From the NCBI GenBank assembly GCA_035294465.1, contig DATGKW010000064.1:1-27532 (forward strand): 27,532 nt of DNA, read 5' to 3'. Source of the stretch: Paraktedonobacter sp035294465. Its GTDB lineage: Bacteria > Chloroflexota > Ktedonobacteria > Ktedonobacterales > Ktedonobacteraceae. The notes below the pieces were generated by a model, which had not been told where the DNA came from, made no database searches, and saw nothing but the letters and a program-made list of their open reading frames with translations. This document shows, piece after piece, positions 1 through 9,973 of the stretch (its first letter is position 1; each line of letters begins with the position of its first letter). A program made the position numbers and the translations under genes.

Positions 1-17
1 AAACATGGGAACTGGGG

Positions 18-686
18 TTATAAAGAATTCGCCCCAAGTGCGCCGCGCAGCCGGTTCATAGCCTGCTCAACGCTTTCATGCTCGTTGTAGATGGCCGAGC
101 CGGCGACCAGCAGGTTTGCCCCGGCTTGCACGACCATCGGAGCCGTTTGTTCGTGGATACCGCCATCGACTTCCACGTCGCATTTCAGGTCGCGTGCGTC
201 GATCATCTGGCGCACTCGGCTGATCTTGGGCAGCGCTTCGGGAATGAACTCCTGCCCGCCGAAGCCGGGGTTGACGGTCATAATCAGCACCAGATCCATA
301 AGATTGAGCACATCAACCAGCAAGGAAACGGGCGTAGAGGGATTGAGCGCGACGCCAGCCATTTTGCCACAGCCTTTGATTTGCTGAATGACGCGGTGCA
401 GATGTGGGCAAACTTCCTGGTGAACGATAATCACATCCGCGCCAACCCTGGCAAACTCTTCGATATACTCCTGTGGGTTGGTGATCATCAGGTGGGCTTC
501 CAGCGGCAGGCTGGTGCAGCGGCGCACGGCTTTTACGATCATTGGCCCCATAGTGATGTTCGGCACAAAATGACCATCCATGACATCGATCTGGATGCGT
601 TGGGCACCGGCGGCTTCGGCGGCCCGGACCTGTTCGCCCAGGCGCGTAAAGTCCGCCGAGAGGATTGAAGGAACTAAACCAACCAT
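18..686 (-). CDS. rpe: Ribulose-phosphate 3-epimerase
   Basis: Interconverts D-ribulose 5-phosphate and D-xylulose 5-phosphate in the cytosolic pentose phosphate pathway. The 222 residues match the usual family length and form a single TIM barrel. Visible family motifs are SILSADF (residues 7-13), DVMDGHFVPN (34-43, with metal-binding/catalytic Asp37 and His39), HLMI (65-68), TVNPGFGGQ (137-145) and VDGGI (173-177, second catalytic Asp174). The ATG is preceded by a GGGAAGG ribosome binding site at good spacing. It is the last gene of a tal-zwf-opcA-pgl-rpe series on the minus strand, 118 bp after pgl, and is probably co-transcribed with it. Its stop codon lies 18 bases from the window edge, so whatever follows it cannot be seen. 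Confidence 0.97.
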   Translation of the reverse strand: MVGLVPSILSADFTRLGEQVRAAEAAGAQRIQIDVMDGHFVPNITMGPMIVKAVRRCTSLPLEAHLMITNPQEYIEEFARVGADVIIVHQEVCPHLHRVIQQIKGCGKMAGVALNPSTPVSLLVDVLNLMDLVLIMTVNPGFGGQEFIPEALPKISRVRQMIDARDLKCDVEVDGGIHEQTAPMVVQAGANLLVAGSAIYNEHESVEQAMNRLRGALGANSL

Positions 687-804
687 ACAAAACCTTCCCG
701 AAATGTGTAGATTTGTGCAAGCATAGTCGCTTGATTGATATGGGCGTTACCCCGATGCTGCCTCTACAGATAGGGCGATCCCGGTTACTGCTCTTCGCCT
801 CCCG

Positions 805-1545
805 CTAGTGGATTTGAGACAGTCTTTGCGCAATGGCGGAATCGACCATCCACACCACTTCGCCCCGTGCCTCTCTGGCGATAAACTGTGCCGGATACTC
901 TTCCGGCTGATAAGCGCCGTCTATGACTTCATGCAGCGCCTCGGCTTTGTCGGAACCAGTTGCCAGGAAGAGAATATGGCGGGCTGCCAGCAGGAGCGGC
1001 GGTGTGAAGGTCAGGCGGTCGGGCGGGGGCTTGGGCACCGAGACCGGCATAACCAGCCGCTTCCGCTCACGCAGCGAGGGCTGGTGCGGAAAGAGTGAAG
1101 CGGTATGAGCTTCCGGTCCCATGCCCAATTGGAGCAGGTCAAAAACGGGTACGTCGCCTCTATTCAGAACTGAACGAATCTCTGCGGCATAATCTGTCGC
1201 CGCCTGCTCGCGGTCTGGCCGGTCTGCCGGCATGCGATGGATCTGCTCAGGACGCAGATTGAGCTTGCTCAGCAGGGTTTGTTGAGCCAGGGAATAGTTG
1301 CTCTGAGGATCGTCTGGCGCAACGCAGCGTTCATCGCTCCAGAAAAGGTGGACTGCGCTCCAGTCAATCTGGCCGCGGTATGGCTCGCTCGCCAGCAGGC
1401 TATAGAGCTTGCCGGGCGTCGTGCCTCCTGATAGAGCGAAACTAAAGCTTCCTCGTTCCGCGACCGCTTCGCGCGCCACGCGCACAGCATACGCGGCCGC
1501 CTCGCTACTGATCTTGTCTATATCGGGATAAATCGCAATTTGCAT
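805..1545 (-). CDS. pgl: 6-phosphogluconolactonase
   Basis: Hydrolyses 6-phosphogluconolactone made by Zwf to 6-phosphogluconate. About 246 residues, normal for the Pgl/DevB family. Seen: the N-terminal FALSGGTTPGKLY loop, the WSDERCVAPDDPQSN motif, and GMGPEAHTASLFP, which corresponds to the family's GxGxDGHTASLFP signature. The catalytic His is kept, but the preceding Asp-Gly is Glu-Ala. An in-frame ATG six codons upstream (1563) would overlap the opcA stop codon. The downstream ATG at 1545 is preferred because AGGGAGGAA stands just before it and nothing comparable precedes 1563. With this start, the gap to opcA is 14 bp and the ribosome binding site sits in that gap, which points to one transcript with opcA. 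Confidence 0.93.
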   Translation of the reverse strand: MQIAIYPDIDKISSEAAAYAVRVAREAVAERGSFSFALSGGTTPGKLYSLLASEPYRGQIDWSAVHLFWSDERCVAPDDPQSNYSLAQQTLLSKLNLRPEQIHRMPADRPDREQAATDYAAEIRSVLNRGDVPVFDLLQLGMGPEAHTASLFPHQPSLRERKRLVMPVSVPKPPPDRLTFTPPLLLAARHILFLATGSDKAEALHEVIDGAYQPEEYPAQFIAREARGEVVWMVDSAIAQRLSQIH

Positions 1546-1559
1546 GTATATTTCCTCCC

Positions 1560-2786
1560 TCATGTTTCCTTCTGGCCAAGCAACGATGCTAGCTCTTGCA
1601 AAGCCTGCTCGAAGAACTCGTCATGGATCATGATTTCCAGTTCTTTATGCAGGAGTTTGCTATCTTCGTACCTGTCCGGCAGGTTGACGGTGCGGATAGG
1701 GCGTGTCTCCTCAGCGGCTTCGACCGAGGTCAACACGTGCTCTGTACTCGCGTCACGTTTAATGGTAAAGACTGCTCGCCTGCCCTCGGAATTGCAAATC
1801 AGGCGTACCAGGTAGATCGATCCTGGGCGTAGATCTGCCTGGATGTGCGGTTGAATCTGCAAGATGGTAAGACTCTCGCTGGAGGGCAGTTTCAGCAGCC
1901 ATTGGTAGGTTCCGGTTGCGGCATCATGCCTGTTCTGGCCGCTCTCTGGCAGCGAACACAGGTTCAGGCGTGCTTTCAACCAGCTTGCCAGCAGGAGGGC
2001 GGCGGTTGGATTAGGCGAGGTTTCGCCAGCCTCAGTGCTGCCAGTGCTGGCCAGTGGCGCGGCGGCGTGCTCAATTTCGATGCGCTCGACTCCCTCCAGG
2101 AAAGGAAGGTACTCTGGCGCGTCGAAGAACTGCGCCACTAACTGTTGCCAGGGGGTCAGACGACTCCAATTGAGATCGCTGAAAGCCACCTGGGGCGTTA
2201 TTCTGCCATAGGTGGCCAGCGTGCGGATATCCTCCTCTGATTGGAGAAACGTTGCGGAATCGACGATCACGCGCTGGCATAGCTCGACCACGTCACGGAA
2301 GATTGTGTCGTCGGTGCCCCTCATATCGCCGATCCACCAGAGATAAACCGGCAGGTGGGCCTTGAGCACAACGGGCAAAATGTTCTTCAACGCTCGCGTA
2401 GCTCGTCCCGATATCAGAAGGGTCGTTTGCTCGAAGCAGTGGCGCATCAGGTCGGAAATCATCGAGAAGCAACGCAGCGTCACCCAGCTACTGAGCATAT
2501 CTGGTGCGTCTGCGCGCTGATCCAGGATGACAATGGTTGCGCGCGCTATGTGAGTGCTGGAGAGGTCGCGGAGAAGTTTGCTGGCACGGTAGGCCGACTC
2601 GGTGTCAGGCGCGCAGATAATGAGATTGAGTACGCTGGTACGCACGTTCAGGTTCGCCCCGATGCGCATATTGTCAGCGGACATTTTCCATAGGGAGGAG
2701 AGCAGTGTGTCTATCTCCTCGATACGTACTTTTTTGCCGGCCCAGGGCAGGTGGATTGCCGGGTTGCCAGCAAGGTCATTTGCCAT
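1560..2786 (-). CDS. opcA: OpcA-family glucose-6-phosphate dehydrogenase assembly protein
   Basis: OpcA proteins are known from cyanobacteria and actinobacteria, where they bind glucose-6-phosphate dehydrogenase and control its assembly and redox-dependent activity. This 408-residue protein has the family's recognisable segments: VRTSVLNLIICAPD near residue 48, the HIARATIVIL strand that follows, LPVYLWWIGD near 145, a VDSATF segment, and DLNWSRLTPWQQLVAQFFD around 205-225. It has no signal peptide or membrane segment. The start ATG is preceded by AAGGA. The position between zwf and pgl is the standard opcA context and supports the assignment. The C-terminal part (about 240-408) is less conserved and carries a Ser/Thr/Ala-rich linker near 245-265. 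The stop codon lies just before the pgl ribosome binding site. Confidence 0.88.
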   Translation of the reverse strand: MANDLAGNPAIHLPWAGKKVRIEEIDTLLSSLWKMSADNMRIGANLNVRTSVLNLIICAPDTESAYRASKLLRDLSSTHIARATIVILDQRADAPDMLSSWVTLRCFSMISDLMRHCFEQTTLLISGRATRALKNILPVVLKAHLPVYLWWIGDMRGTDDTIFRDVVELCQRVIVDSATFLQSEEDIRTLATYGRITPQVAFSDLNWSRLTPWQQLVAQFFDAPEYLPFLEGVERIEIEHAAAPLASTGSTEAGETSPNPTAALLLASWLKARLNLCSLPESGQNRHDAATGTYQWLLKLPSSESLTILQIQPHIQADLRPGSIYLVRLICNSEGRRAVFTIKRDASTEHVLTSVEAAEETRPIRTVNLPDRYEDSKLLHKELEIMIHDEFFEQALQELASLLGQKET

Positions 2787-2915
2787 CTTCCGTTATCCTT
2801 CTTTGCGTAATAGCTGCATACATCGCCATACGGAGTTCCATCTGGTGGCGATTCCGCAGAGACCTATCCAGAATGAAGAGTGTGCGTCGCGCTACCTGGC
2901 GTTTCTTCGTGATCT

Positions 2916-2935
2916 GTATAATATTCGTATTATAC
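2916..2935. promoter_or_regulatory. Perfect palindrome in the zwf-opcA spacer (operator-like)
   Basis: Arms GTATAATA and TATTATAC are perfectly complementary around a TTCG centre, inside the 197-bp spacer between the zwf stop and the opcA start. On the minus strand the palindrome contains TATAAT and TATTAT, so it could overlap the -10 element of an internal promoter for opcA-pgl-rpe. A TTGCCC stands at 2943-2948 on the minus strand, 19 bp from the second -10-like box. It could be a repressor or activator site, or an RNA hairpin. The symmetry is seen in the sequence; the role is inferred. Confidence 0.5.
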
Positions 2936-2983
2936 GCAAGATGGGCAAATAAAAGCCAGAGTATTTCTACTTGCCTGTTGCTC

Positions 2984-4534
<1,551 letters not shown>

Positions 4535-4618
4535 GATTGATCCTCTCCTGGTTGACTAGCGTGCTGGCGTGCAGAAAGAATGCACCGCGAAGAGCGAACC
4601 ACAAAAACTCTCTTTCTT

Positions 4619-4662
4619 CCGATCTGGCAAAGGAACGGCAATCGAGCTGTTTGCCAGACCGG
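4619..4662 (-). repeat. Inverted repeat / hairpin between tal and zwf
   Basis: Arms 4619-4631 and 4650-4662 pair over 13 positions, with one pair that is a G-U wobble in the minus-strand transcript, around an 18-nt loop. On the minus strand the stem is followed by a purine run and then five T residues about 10 nt later. It is therefore only a weak candidate for an intrinsic terminator after tal, and may instead be a structured leader of zwf. Confidence 0.45.
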
Positions 4663-4672
4663 ATGAAGGAAT

Positions 4673-4705
4673 GGTTGCTCTCTGTCTATAAACGAGCGAG
4701 CAACC
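4673..4705. repeat. Second inverted repeat between tal and zwf
   Basis: A perfect 8-bp inverted repeat: GGTTGCTC at 4673-4680 and GAGCAACC at 4698-4705, with a 17-nt loop. No T run follows on either strand, so it is not a typical terminator. It lies just upstream (in the minus-strand direction) of the 4619-4662 hairpin; together they may form a two-stem RNA structure in the tal-zwf spacer. Confidence 0.35.
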
Positions 4706-4791
4706 CCTTTGTGGCTCTGCATAGTTCGTTTGTCATCCCAACTGCATAGCCGCCAACTCATTGGCACAGGACCGCGCTGATCTGCACGGTA

Positions 4792-5934
4792 TCAGACGGC
4801 CTGTTTTTCTTTGATAGCCTTCTGCTTGCTTTCAATACCCTGGAAGAGTTGGTGGAAAGAATCGGCAAATTTCTGCACGCCTTCGTCCTGAAGTTGCTGC
4901 GTGACCTGAGCATAGTGGATATCGAGCTTCTCCAGTTCGTCCAGCACGGCCTGCGCGCTCTGTGGATCTTTCTCAACCGTAAGCGTGACGACGCCGTGAT
5001 CGCGGAAGTTGCGGATGGTCTCAAGCGGCATGGTATCCACGGTGTCTGGGCCGACCAGCTCTTCGGCGTAGAGCACATCGCGGTAGGCGGGATTCTTCGT
5101 GCTGGTGCTGGCCCAGAGCGGGCGCTGCACATGCGCTCCACTGTGTTTGAGAGTCTCAAAGCGCGGCGTGTTGAAGATGCGTTTGAACTCCTGGTAGACC
5201 AGGCGCGCATTGGCGATAGCTGCCTTGCCTTCCAGTTCCTTGAGCTTCCGCTGTTCTATGGGATCGCTGCTTGCTTTCACCTTCTCTTCCAGCAGTTTAT
5301 CCACCAGCGTATCGACGCGGCTGACGAAGAAGCTAGCTACCGAGGCAATGTGACCGATGTCCTTGCCTTCAGCGTTGCGATTCTCCAGCGCGTTCAGATA
5401 GGCTTCGGCAACCTGCCTGTAATTGTCAAGCGAGAAAATCAAGGTGATATTCACGTTGATGCCCTCGGTCAGCGCCCGCTCGATGGCGGGAATGCCAGCG
5501 GGGGTCGCGGGGATCTTAATCATCAGATTCGGGCGATCAACTATCTTCCAGAAGCGGCGCACCTCACTGAGTGTTCCCTCGGTGTCGTGCGCCAGTTCGG
5601 GCGAGACTTCCAGGCTCACATAGCCATCATGCCTGTCGGTGCTTTCGTAGATTGGGCGCAGCAGGTCCGCTACTGTGCGGATATCTTGAATAACCAGGGC
5701 TTCGTAAATCTCGTTGGTGCTCTTTCCCTGCTTAATTAATTGCATCATCTGCTCGTCATAGGCATGCCCGTGACTGATCGATTTCTCAAAGATGGTCGGG
5801 TTCGCGGTAACTCCTACAATCCCATCCTCATCCAGCAAGCGTTTAAATTCGCCGGAGACGAGTTGTGCGCGATCAATATTGTCGTACCAGACACTTTGTC
5901 CCAACGTCTTGAGTTGTAATAATGGATTCGACAT
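4792..5934 (-). CDS. tal: Transaldolase
   Basis: Transfers a dihydroxyacetone unit between sugar phosphates in the non-oxidative pentose phosphate pathway. At 380 residues it belongs to the longer transaldolase type found in actinobacteria and cyanobacteria (about 360-380 residues), not the short TalC type. Seen: the signature GVTANPTIF (41-49), the YVSLEVSP strand (105-112), and the Schiff-base lysine Lys140 in MIKIPATPAG. A TSTKNPAYRDVLY segment follows near residue 285, typical of this type. The last residues are Lys/Glu-rich. The ATG is preceded by AAAAGGAG. It is the first gene of the pentose phosphate cluster, with a promoter candidate about 130 bp upstream. Confidence 0.96.
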   Translation of the reverse strand: MSNPLLQLKTLGQSVWYDNIDRAQLVSGEFKRLLDEDGIVGVTANPTIFEKSISHGHAYDEQMMQLIKQGKSTNEIYEALVIQDIRTVADLLRPIYESTDRHDGYVSLEVSPELAHDTEGTLSEVRRFWKIVDRPNLMIKIPATPAGIPAIERALTEGINVNITLIFSLDNYRQVAEAYLNALENRNAEGKDIGHIASVASFFVSRVDTLVDKLLEEKVKASSDPIEQRKLKELEGKAAIANARLVYQEFKRIFNTPRFETLKHSGAHVQRPLWASTSTKNPAYRDVLYAEELVGPDTVDTMPLETIRNFRDHGVVTLTVEKDPQSAQAVLDELEKLDIHYAQVTQQLQDEGVQKFADSFHQLFQGIESKQKAIKEKQAV

Positions 5935-6063
5935 GCAAAACTCCTTTTGAGGTTCTCTCCAGGTGTGATTTCAAATGACCTCAACCTTTATGTATTCTGG
6001 CCGGAAATACTTGTGGCCTTTTCGCAGATGTACGACGTTGTGTTGCCATCTTTCACGCCTTCC

Positions 6064-6093
6064 ATCATAGCACTAAAGAAACGCATCTTACAA
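6064..6093 (-). promoter_or_regulatory. Promoter candidate for the tal-zwf-opcA-pgl-rpe cluster
   Basis: On the minus strand TTGTAA (6088-6093) and TATGAT (6064-6069) are 18 bp apart, and the -10 box is preceded by TG one base away (extended -10). It lies between the mutS stop and the tal start and leaves a leader of about 120 nt before tal. The match is good but found by eye only. Confidence 0.5.
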
Positions 6094-6111
6094 ATTCAAC
6101 CGTTTGCTTCC

Positions 6112-8952
6112 TTAGCCTTCGCGTGCGCGTTTCTGCAACTCATACAGTTTGCTGATTGCCTCGATGGGTGTCAGCTCGTCAATGGCAAGCTGCTTAATTT
6201 CCTCGATCAAGGGATGTTGTTCAGCAGAGAATAAAGTCATTTGCATAACGGTAGGCGCCTGGATGTCGCGCATGGCCTTGCGCCGCGCGCGCTCGTCGCC
6301 TTTGCGCTCAAGCTCGGCCAGGATTTCCTCGGCGCGATGAACGACCGGCCTGGGGATGCCTGCCAGTTGAGCGACATGCACACCGTAGCTTTTGTCAGCT
6401 CCTCCCGGCACGATTTTGTGCAGGAAAACAACATGGCCCTCTTCTTCTGTCACGGCCACGTTCATACATTGGATACGCGGCAGCATTTTTGCCACTTCGA
6501 CCAGCTCGTGATAGTGTGTGGCGAAGAGCGTGCGCGCCCCGCAGCGTTTGTTATTGTGGAGATATTCTACGACGGCGCGCGCGATGGCCAGCCCGTCGTA
6601 GGTGCTGGTGCCGCGCCCGATCTCATCGAGAATGATCAGGCTGCGCGGCGTGGCGTGATGCAGAATGTTGGCCGTTTCGACCATCTCGACCATGAAGGTG
6701 CTCTGGCCCGTCGCCAGGTCGTCCTGCGCCCCAATGCGTGTGAAGATGCGGTCCACCAGACCGATAGTCGCTGCCTCCGCCGGCACATAGCTGCCGATTT
6801 GAGCCATCAGGACGATGAGCGCTACCTGGCGCAGGTAGGTCGATTTGCCCGCCATATTGGGGCCGGTGACGATCAAAATCTGCGCGCGCGAGTTGGAGAG
6901 TTCTACATCGTTGGGAATAAAGGGCGTCTCGCTCTGCGTCTGTTCGATGACCGGGTGACGACCCGCGACGATGTGAATAGTATCGCCCTCATTGAGCGTT
7001 GGGCGGCAGTAGTTGTACTTTGCGGCTACTTCGGCCAGGCTCAGGTAGATATCGATTTCGGCCAGCGCGTGCGCTGTTGTGAGGATGCGCTCCGAGGCAT
7101 CTTGTGCGATGCTGGCGCGTAGCTGGGCGAAGAGTTCGCTTTCCAGCTTGCTAATGCGCTCCTGGGCGTTCAGGATCAACGCTTCGTGCTCTTTCAGCTC
7201 GGGCGTGACGAAGCGCTCGCCGTTGGCCAGCGTCTGGCGACGGATGTAGTCATTGGGGACGCGGCTGAGGTTGGCATTGGTGACTTCGATATAATAGCCA
7301 AAGACCTTTGTATAACCAACTTTGAGCGTGCTGATACCTGTGCGCCTGCGCTCGCGCTGTTCCATTTCGGCAATCCACTTCTGGCCGCCGTTAGCTACGT
7401 CCTTCGCCTCGTCCAGTTCGGAACTGTAGCCGGGGCGGATGACTCCGCCTTCGGCGGTGCTCAATGGTGGCTCGTCCACGATGGCTGCTTCGATCTGGGC
7501 AATGGTTTCTTCGTTATTGGCCAGTCGCTGCAAAAGCTCTGTCAGCCTGGGCTTGTCCGAACCGGTTGTCGCTGAGAGGCTCTCGCGAACCTCGGCGGCT
7601 GCGCGCAGCCCGCTTGCCAGGGCTACCAGGTCGCGTGGCGTGGCGATACGCTGGCGCACGCGGTTAATCAGGCGCTCGATATCGCTGGCCTTTTTCAAAC
7701 CGTCGGCCAGGCGAGCTTGAAGAAGCGTATCGGTCAGCAGTTCGCCGATAATCTCCTGGCGGCGTTGCAGAAGCTCAAGATTCAAAAGAGGCTGGCCGAT
7801 CCAGCGGCGAATCAGGCGTCCGCCCATTGGGCTACGGGTCCTGTCGAGCACCCAGAGCAACGAGCCTTTGACCGTGCCGTTGCGCCCGCTTTCAAACAGT
7901 TCCAGGTTGCGCCGGGTGTGCGGATCGAGCGTCATATACTCGGTCACAAAATAGGTTTCGAGCGAGGTGAGCTGGCGGAGCAGCCCTTTCTGGGTTTCCT
8001 GTAAATAGGCCAGTGCCGCCCCTGCCGCGCGGATCGCCAGTGGCAGGTGAGCGCAGCCGAAGCCTTCCAGCGAGAGCACATTGAAGTGGGTTAGCAGGCG
8101 GTGGCGGGCGTCGTCCTCTGTAAAATAGCGCGCATCGTAAGGAGTGATATGCCCGGCCAGGCCCTTCAAGGTTTTGGCCAACGGGGCGGAATCGTCTTCG
8201 TCGTCGAGTAGAGCCGCCACGTTGCCATGCTCTTTGTTCTGCCCATTGTAGCCGTGAAGCTCGTTGGAGGCGGCCAGTGTTGCTTCCAGATCGGCGTTGG
8301 GGTTGCCGTTGCTGCCCAGACGCGTGACGCTCTTTTCGCTCATAACGGCTGCCAGCCAGCGTCGTTTGCGGCTGCCTCGATAGCTGTAGTCAGCCTCGAT
8401 CAGCACCTCGGCAGGTCCGACACGCGAGATTTCCTGTTGCAGGGCCAGTTCGGGTTCGGGCGTGCTGAACTGCGTCACTGCGAATTCGCCCGTGGTAATA
8501 TCGACATAAGCGATGCCGACGGCATCCCGTCCTGCCACAACCGCTGCCAGGAAGTTATTGCGCTTTGCTGCCAGCATCGCGGGGTCAATGATCGTGCCAG
8601 GGGTGACGACTCTCAGCACCTCGCGCTCAACCAGCCCTTTGGAGAGCGCCGGATCGCTTGTCTGTTCACAAACCGCCACGCGATAGCCCTTGCTGACCAG
8701 GCGCGCGATATAGCCGTCTACTGCATGGTGTGGAATGCCTGCCATCGGCGATTTCTCGCCGCGTCCCCAATCGCGTCGTGTGAGAGCGATTTCTAGCTCA
8801 CGTGCTGCGATCTCGGCATCTTCATCAAACATCTCGTAAAAATCGCCCATGCGAAAAAAGAGCAGGGCATCGGGATTCTGGCGCTTGATTTGCAGGTATT
8901 GTGTGCGTATCGGGCTATGCCCCTGTTCCCTGTGGGTATCTTCAAATAGCAT
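6112..8952 (-). CDS. mutS: DNA mismatch repair protein MutS
   Basis: Recognises mismatches and small loops in DNA and starts methyl-independent repair together with MutL. It has about 946 residues, somewhat longer than E. coli MutS (853). Domain order is visible: the N-terminal mismatch-binding domain with FFRMGDFYEMF (32-42; the Phe-x-Glu is Phe38 and Glu40), connector, lever/clamp, and the C-terminal ABC-type ATPase with Walker A GPNMAGKSTYLRQ (about 695-707), Walker B LIILDEIGRGTSTYDG and the ATHYHELV His motif. Reading could begin at a TTG (8982) or ATG (8979), but only the ATG at 8952 has a good site (AGAGGAAGGG) at the right distance, so this start is chosen. No mutL is present in the window. 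It stands alone between tal and a divergent gene. Confidence 0.97.
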   Translation of the reverse strand: MLFEDTHREQGHSPIRTQYLQIKRQNPDALLFFRMGDFYEMFDEDAEIAARELEIALTRRDWGRGEKSPMAGIPHHAVDGYIARLVSKGYRVAVCEQTSDPALSKGLVEREVLRVVTPGTIIDPAMLAAKRNNFLAAVVAGRDAVGIAYVDITTGEFAVTQFSTPEPELALQQEISRVGPAEVLIEADYSYRGSRKRRWLAAVMSEKSVTRLGSNGNPNADLEATLAASNELHGYNGQNKEHGNVAALLDDEDDSAPLAKTLKGLAGHITPYDARYFTEDDARHRLLTHFNVLSLEGFGCAHLPLAIRAAGAALAYLQETQKGLLRQLTSLETYFVTEYMTLDPHTRRNLELFESGRNGTVKGSLLWVLDRTRSPMGGRLIRRWIGQPLLNLELLQRRQEIIGELLTDTLLQARLADGLKKASDIERLINRVRQRIATPRDLVALASGLRAAAEVRESLSATTGSDKPRLTELLQRLANNEETIAQIEAAIVDEPPLSTAEGGVIRPGYSSELDEAKDVANGGQKWIAEMEQRERRRTGISTLKVGYTKVFGYYIEVTNANLSRVPNDYIRRQTLANGERFVTPELKEHEALILNAQERISKLESELFAQLRASIAQDASERILTTAHALAEIDIYLSLAEVAAKYNYCRPTLNEGDTIHIVAGRHPVIEQTQSETPFIPNDVELSNSRAQILIVTGPNMAGKSTYLRQVALIVLMAQIGSYVPAEAATIGLVDRIFTRIGAQDDLATGQSTFMVEMVETANILHHATPRSLIILDEIGRGTSTYDGLAIARAVVEYLHNNKRCGARTLFATHYHELVEVAKMLPRIQCMNVAVTEEEGHVVFLHKIVPGGADKSYGVHVAQLAGIPRPVVHRAEEILAELERKGDERARRKAMRDIQAPTVMQMTLFSAEQHPLIEEIKQLAIDELTPIEAISKLYELQKRAREG

Positions 8953-9077
8953 ACGTTTCTGTCCCTTCCTCTGCCACATCAAGGGTCAATCTGTTTGAAT
9001 CAGCGCGATATGTATGATCTGATGAGAGATTCATGGCTACCTGTTTTCCTTATGCCTGATCTATTTAGTGTAGGTGT

Positions 9078-9106
9078 ACCTTACCCTATTCTTTGGTGGG
9101 TGTCAA
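9078..9106 (-). promoter_or_regulatory. Weak promoter candidate for mutS
   Basis: A perfect -35 box TTGACA on the minus strand (9101-9106) is followed after 17 bp by TAAGGT, a poor -10 match. It is the best candidate in the divergent spacer of about 280 bp between mutS and the gene at 9232. The rest of that spacer holds the plus-strand promoter listed separately, and nothing else recognisable. Confidence 0.3.
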
Positions 9107-9159
9107 AGGCCGGTAAGAGAAGCGGCCCATGACTTTCGATACAGTCAGATGCTATTTGC

Positions 9160-9188
9160 TTGCCATCCTCCTGAGATATAACTATACT
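9160..9188 (+). promoter_or_regulatory. Promoter for the LapA-like gene
   Basis: TTGCCA (9160-9165) and TATACT (9183-9188) are exactly 17 bp apart. They lie 44 bp upstream of the GTG start at 9232, which is preceded by AAGGAGGG. Both boxes match the housekeeping consensus at five of six positions. Confidence 0.55.
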
Positions 9189-9231
9189 GACAGGTAGCTG
9201 TTGATGATTCGTGCTATAAGGAGGGCCTGTC

Positions 9232-9801
9232 GTGTTTTACGTTGCATTGCTATTTTTAATCCTGTTGATAGCGATTGCTTTGATAGTGATGGTACAGAAC
9301 CCGGCGACCCTGTTGTCCAGCGTCCATCTGACGTTCCTGGCCTGGCATCTGCCGGGGATTCCTATCTTTCTTCTCGGTTTGTTAGGGGCGTTCCTGGGGG
9401 GCCTGCTGCTCTACGTGGTTTCTTCGTTCTCGGCTCGCCTCGATGCCCTGGAGATCAAAGCATTGCGGGAGCGGGTGAAAGAGCTACGAGCGCGCGTGGT
9501 GGATCTCGAAAAGGCGCAGCAAAGATCGCCCAGCGGCTCACTCCCAGCAAATTTCGTGCCGCCCTCAATCCCGATTCCAGGTTTTGCGCCTTCTGGTTCG
9601 CCGGGGGCTTCTGGCCCTCTGGGACCTTCTGGCTTCTCAGGTTCCTCTGCCCATCTGGGACAGGGGCAGGCGCTGCCCGGCACACTACCTCACTTCTCAC
9701 CCTCCGCCTCTGGTTCTGGCCTGGCGCTCCCATCGAGGCCGCTTCCGCCTCTGCCTCCATCTCCAGATGGGGGGCACTCTCCTTTTTTGTCCCAATCATA
9801 G
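9232..9801 (+). CDS. LapA-domain (DUF1049-like) membrane protein with Pro/Gly/Ser-rich tail
   Basis: 189 residues starting at GTG, preceded by AAGGAGGG at good spacing. The first 70 residues form two membrane segments (about 2-22 and 43-65). The intervening segment has the VQNPATLLSSVHLTFLAW pattern typical of LapA-like (DUF1049) proteins, and the second helix is followed by a short coiled coil (about 70-98, rich in Arg, Glu and Leu). The rest (about 100-189) is a low-complexity tail of Pro, Gly and Ser, with runs such as PSGSPGASGPLGPSG that look partly collagen-like but with no strict Gly-x-y period. LapA proteins in other bacteria are inner-membrane proteins linked to envelope assembly; the role here is unknown. 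The tail is expected in the cytoplasm if both helices span the membrane and the N-terminus is inside. Confidence 0.8.
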   Translation: MFYVALLFLILLIAIALIVMVQNPATLLSSVHLTFLAWHLPGIPIFLLGLLGAFLGGLLLYVVSSFSARLDALEIKALRERVKELRARVVDLEKAQQRSPSGSLPANFVPPSIPIPGFAPSGSPGASGPLGPSGFSGSSAHLGQGQALPGTLPHFSPSASGSGLALPSRPLPPLPPSPDGGHSPFLSQS

Positions 9802-9813
9802 GCACTGACCGGT

Positions 9814-9843
9814 TTGCTTTTATAATAGATACTCGTCTATGAT
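9814..9843 (+). promoter_or_regulatory. Promoter candidate for the Ser/Thr kinase gene
   Basis: TTGCTT (9814-9819) and TATGAT (9838-9843) are separated by 18 bp in the 172-bp gap before the kinase gene. An overlapping TATAAT at 9821-9826 has no good -35 partner. This would leave a leader of about 120 nt. Visual match only. Confidence 0.35.
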
Positions 9844-9973
9844 ATGGAGGGAAGGGGAAGGCTCCGTTTTGGTGAGATCAAATGGGGGGGAGGAGCGTAT
9901 CTTTAAATGGAAGCGGATTCAATGTCTCTGGAGAAGTATGTTGCACTAATTTCTATCATCGAGCGAGAAGACT

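Noticed and set aside
9201..9842. Second plus-strand frame of 213 codons overlapping the LapA-like gene
   Set aside because: It lacks a ribosome binding site and motif, and the 9232 frame has both a strong site and a recognisable two-helix LapA domain.
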